DNA from: Yoonia sp. I 8.24
GTDB taxonomy: Bacteria > Pseudomonadota > Alphaproteobacteria > Rhodobacterales > Rhodobacteraceae
Length of the DNA: 64,000 nucleotides
Reading direction: 5' to 3'
Assembly (NCBI RefSeq): GCF_022096995.1
Contig: NZ_JACXGQ010000003.1
Span: 124,001-188,000 of the forward strand
Numbering within the stretch: position 1 is the first letter of the stretch; each line of letters begins with the position of its first letter. Below the pieces are notes generated by a model, which was not told the origin of the DNA, searched no databases, and saw only the letters and a list, made by a program, of their open reading frames with translations. This document shows positions 61,920 through 64,000 of this stretch, piece by piece. A program made the translations under genes and the position numbers.

Positions 61920-62873
61920 GTGATCAGCACCTTATTCAAAACTCTTGGACGTCAATACTTGGATGTGACCCTGCGGTCAGGCCCAGAGATGCGCGTGCGC
62001 ATCATTGAACGCCCCGGTGTTTGGATGGATGAGGCGCAGCTTGCCGCGTTATCAGCAGACTTACGCACTATTGCCGCACGAACCTTGGAAGCAGGCAGCC
62101 TGACCTACGGTGTTTTTTCGGGTGATGCGACCCGCATGAAACAGGTGGTGATTACGCTTGTCACCCGCGCGGATGGCACCCCAATTGCCTTTAACGCGCT
62201 GGCGATTATGGCGGTTGATATGGAACCCGTCGCGAGCGAGGTGCTGCATCTTGGCCTTGTGATGGTGGACCCGGATGAGCGGTCCAAAAACCTGTCTTGG
62301 GTACTATATGGGCTGACGTGTTTTTTGATATTCTTCCGGCGGCAATTTCGACCTGTCTGGATTTCGAACGTTACCCAAGTGCCCGCCGTCGTGGGCATGG
62401 TGTCGCAAATGTTTTCGGGTGTCTGGCCGCAGCCGAATGGGAACAGGCGTACTTTGAACCATTTGCTATTGGCGCGCCAAATCATGGCACAGCACCGCGA
62501 TGTGTTTGGCGTCGGCCCAGAGGCGGGGTTCAATGAAGAAAAATTCATTATCACAGATGCTTATACGGGCGGGTCTGACGATCTAAAGAAAACATGGGAT
62601 GCCGCCCCCAAACATCGTGATGCGCAGTACAATGATTTTTGTGCGGCCACATTGGATTATGCGCGCGGCGATGATGTGATCCAATTGGGACAAATGGATT
62701 TGGCTGCAATGCGGCAATATCTGCGCCGCGAGGTTCCCAAATCCGCTGTGTTTGGACTGCTTTTAGCTGGCGGTCTGGTCGCGCTACGCCGCATTGTTTT
62801 GCCCGCCGTGCATTGGGCCGATAGCACCAAACATTGGAAAACGCTGCGGCCACATAATGGTGCGCAAGAATGA
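61920..62873 (+). CDS. unknown protein, possible acyltransferase-like
   Basis: A roughly 317-residue protein of no family that can be named with confidence. It is soluble, with perhaps one hydrophobic stretch (LYGLTCFLIFFRRQF) near the middle. A central strand, HLGLVMVDPDERSKNLSWVL, recalls the beta4/alpha3 turn of GNAT acetyltransferases (V-x-P-x-x-R followed by helix). Other conserved-looking parts are ISNVTQVPAVVGMVSQMFSG and ALRRIVLPAVHW at the end. GTG 61920 with ACAGG upstream is preferred; GTG 61893 is possible. It overlaps the next gene by 4 nt (ATGA), so the two products probably work together. Confidence 0.55.
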   Translation: MISTLFKTLGRQYLDVTLRSGPEMRVRIIERPGVWMDEAQLAALSADLRTIAARTLEAGSLTYGVFSGDATRMKQVVITLVTRADGTPIAFNALAIMAVDMEPVASEVLHLGLVMVDPDERSKNLSWVLYGLTCFLIFFRRQFRPVWISNVTQVPAVVGMVSQMFSGVWPQPNGNRRTLNHLLLARQIMAQHRDVFGVGPEAGFNEEKFIITDAYTGGSDDLKKTWDAAPKHRDAQYNDFCAATLDYARGDDVIQLGQMDLAAMRQYLRREVPKSAVFGLLLAGGLVALRRIVLPAVHWADSTKHWKTLRPHNGAQE

Positions 62874-64000
62874 CCCAACATGCCGCCGATCTGACGCAAT
62901 TGTGCATGTCGCTTGCTGCCATATTAGGCTTGCTGACGCTGCAGATGGTTTTGCAGCGCCGCGACCGGCGCGATCCGATTAACCGCCGCTTTCTTTTCTG
63001 TCTACGGATTACCATGCTGCTGTTTGCTGGCCGGGTGTTGGTCGCGCTGACAGACCTGCAAGTATTTCGCATTTTTGTGCTTTTAGGCGCAGGGTTTATC
63101 CCGCTTGCCGCGCTTTTGTTGACCGAAGGTTTATTGCGCCGTCACGCGCCGCCCCGCGTTAAAGCTTTGATCGGCGCCGGTACGGTTGCGTTCGTTTGCA
63201 GCGCGTTCTGGTATGGTGAAGGGATCGACCCGCTTAGGCTTTATCTTTTGCTTGGGTTTCAATTGATTGGTTTCTTTACAGCGGGCTGGCTGATTGCGCG
63301 ACGCGATCGCACCACCTTATCGGCAAGCGAAAACACCACGGTAACACGAATATCCTTGTCGCTTTTGCTGTTTATTCCCTTGGCCGTAAGCGATTTCTTG
63401 ATGGTGTCGATGGGGTTGCCGATCCAGTTTTCAGCCCTTGGTGTCTTGATCATGTGTTGGTTGGCGATTGGGCTAGGGCGCTCGCAGATCGGGCACCGCG
63501 TTGTGATCGTGAACTTTGCGGTTATCGCTCTGGCCTCTGTGTTGGTTGCGCTGTTGATTGGCGAGATTGCCCAGCTGGACCGCGACGGCATGTTGCTCAG
63601 CGGGGCGGTTGTGATGACGGCGCTGTTTCTTGTGGTGATTTTGAACGATGCCCGGACATTGCGCTCTGAAGAGCAATCACTGGGGCTCTTGCAATATCTG
63701 GCCAATACGCAAACCCATGATCCAATCGTGTTCTTGCGGGATCTGCGCGGGCACCCGTTGGTCGAAGGCGCCGCGATGATCAGCCGTAAAAGTCTTGCGC
63801 AATTGCAAGATACGATGCTTGATCAAATATTCGAGGCGGCGCCGGTGCTGCGCCGATCTGATCCCCCAAAGCTGGGGGATTTGGCGGATGATCACATCGC
63901 GCATCTTTTTGAACGCTATAGTGCGACCCATATCATCATGGCGTCGGGGGCCCCGCGCGTTTTGATTGCGCTCGCGATGCCATCGCTCAGCGCGTCGCCC
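62870..64000 (+). CDS. multi-pass membrane protein, 3' end outside the window
   Basis: ATG 62870 opens a frame of 377 codons with no stop to the window edge. Seven or so hydrophobic helices lie in the first 270 residues, for example MSLAAILGLLTLQMVLQ, FRIFVLLGAGFIPLAALLLT and VIVNFAVIALASVLVALLIG. A soluble part begins around LNDARTLRSEEQSLGLLQYL, a helical linker like those that connect 7-TM sensors to signalling domains. No output domain is in view, so a sensor role is only a guess. It overlaps the preceding unknown gene by 4 nt. Confidence 0.78.
   Translation, partial: MTQHAADLTQLCMSLAAILGLLTLQMVLQRRDRRDPINRRFLFCLRITMLLFAGRVLVALTDLQVFRIFVLLGAGFIPLAALLLTEGLLRRHAPPRVKALIGAGTVAFVCSAFWYGEGIDPLRLYLLLGFQLIGFFTAGWLIARRDRTTLSASENTTVTRISLSLLLFIPLAVSDFLMVSMGLPIQFSALGVLIMCWLAIGLGRSQIGHRVVIVNFAVIALASVLVALLIGEIAQLDRDGMLLSGAVVMTALFLVVILNDARTLRSEEQSLGLLQYLANTQTHDPIVFLRDLRGHPLVEGAAMISRKSLAQLQDTMLDQIFEAAPVLRRSDPPKLGDLADDHIAHLFERYSATHIIMASGAPRVLIALAMPSLSASP

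Noticed and set aside
1..64000. CRISPR array, tRNA or rRNA genes
   Set aside because: No regularly spaced repeats, no cloverleaf-like segments with T-loop signature and no rRNA-like sequence were noticed on either strand.

Overview
The window looks like chromosomal DNA of a marine alphaproteobacterium of the Rhodobacteraceae (Roseobacter group). This is inferred from the kinds of proteins present (DUF3422, MauG-like peroxidase, RgpF-type rhamnan proteins, a glucuronate operon with a GntR/FCD regulator), from frequent GTG/TTG starts and from 4-nt gene overlaps. No marker gene is present, so the genus is not determined. No rRNA, tRNA or CRISPR array was seen.

Layout. (1) 1-3868: an AT-richer island with a three-gene operon for an ABC-three-component (ABC-3C) conflict system: nuclease-like effector, small middle component and DUF3732 ATPase. 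A possible recombinase remnant sits at the left edge. (2) 3869-5898: an inverted repeat, an outer-membrane beta-barrel gene, the end of an IS66 element and scraps of phage genes. (3) 5899-10797: a small HlyC-like acyltransferase, a second beta-barrel protein, then a tight P450 / GT4 glycosyltransferase / alpha-beta hydrolase cluster whose hydrolase lacks the usual nucleophile serine. An rtcR remnant follows. (4) 11439-24214: a hexuronate locus with mannonate dehydratase, a sugar ABC transporter, a GntR regulator with operators over divergent promoters, uronate isomerase, fructuronate reductase, an esterase and a GH31 glycosidase. (5) 24254-27477: an MFS transporter, a GST and two broken genes (IclR-like, BKACE). 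(6) 27621-45013: a surface-polysaccharide region with a GDP-mannose 3,5-epimerase, a possible fucosyltransferase-like protein, three sulfotransferase-like proteins, two RgpF-like proteins and the complete dTDP-L-rhamnose set (rfbCBDA). Embedded in it is a translationally coupled PqqD / HprK-like kinase / GT2 / GT2 / NTP_transf_5 operon. (7) 45236-57677: an HMCES/YedK protein, an alpha-2-macroglobulin with an N-terminal PAN-like module coupled to pbpC, a GT2, RluE, DUF3422 and a dihaem peroxidase. (8) 57674-61846: the xylose operon (ROK regulator divergent from xylBA). (9) 61920-64000: two overlapping genes of unknown function, the last a multi-pass membrane protein that runs off the window.

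The two most interesting stretches are the ABC-3C operon, a predicted but poorly characterised defence type, and the PqqD-HprK-GT2-GT2-nucleotidyltransferase operon inside the rhamnose/sulfotransferase glycan region. The latter looks like an uncharacterised peptide- or glycan-modification pathway.
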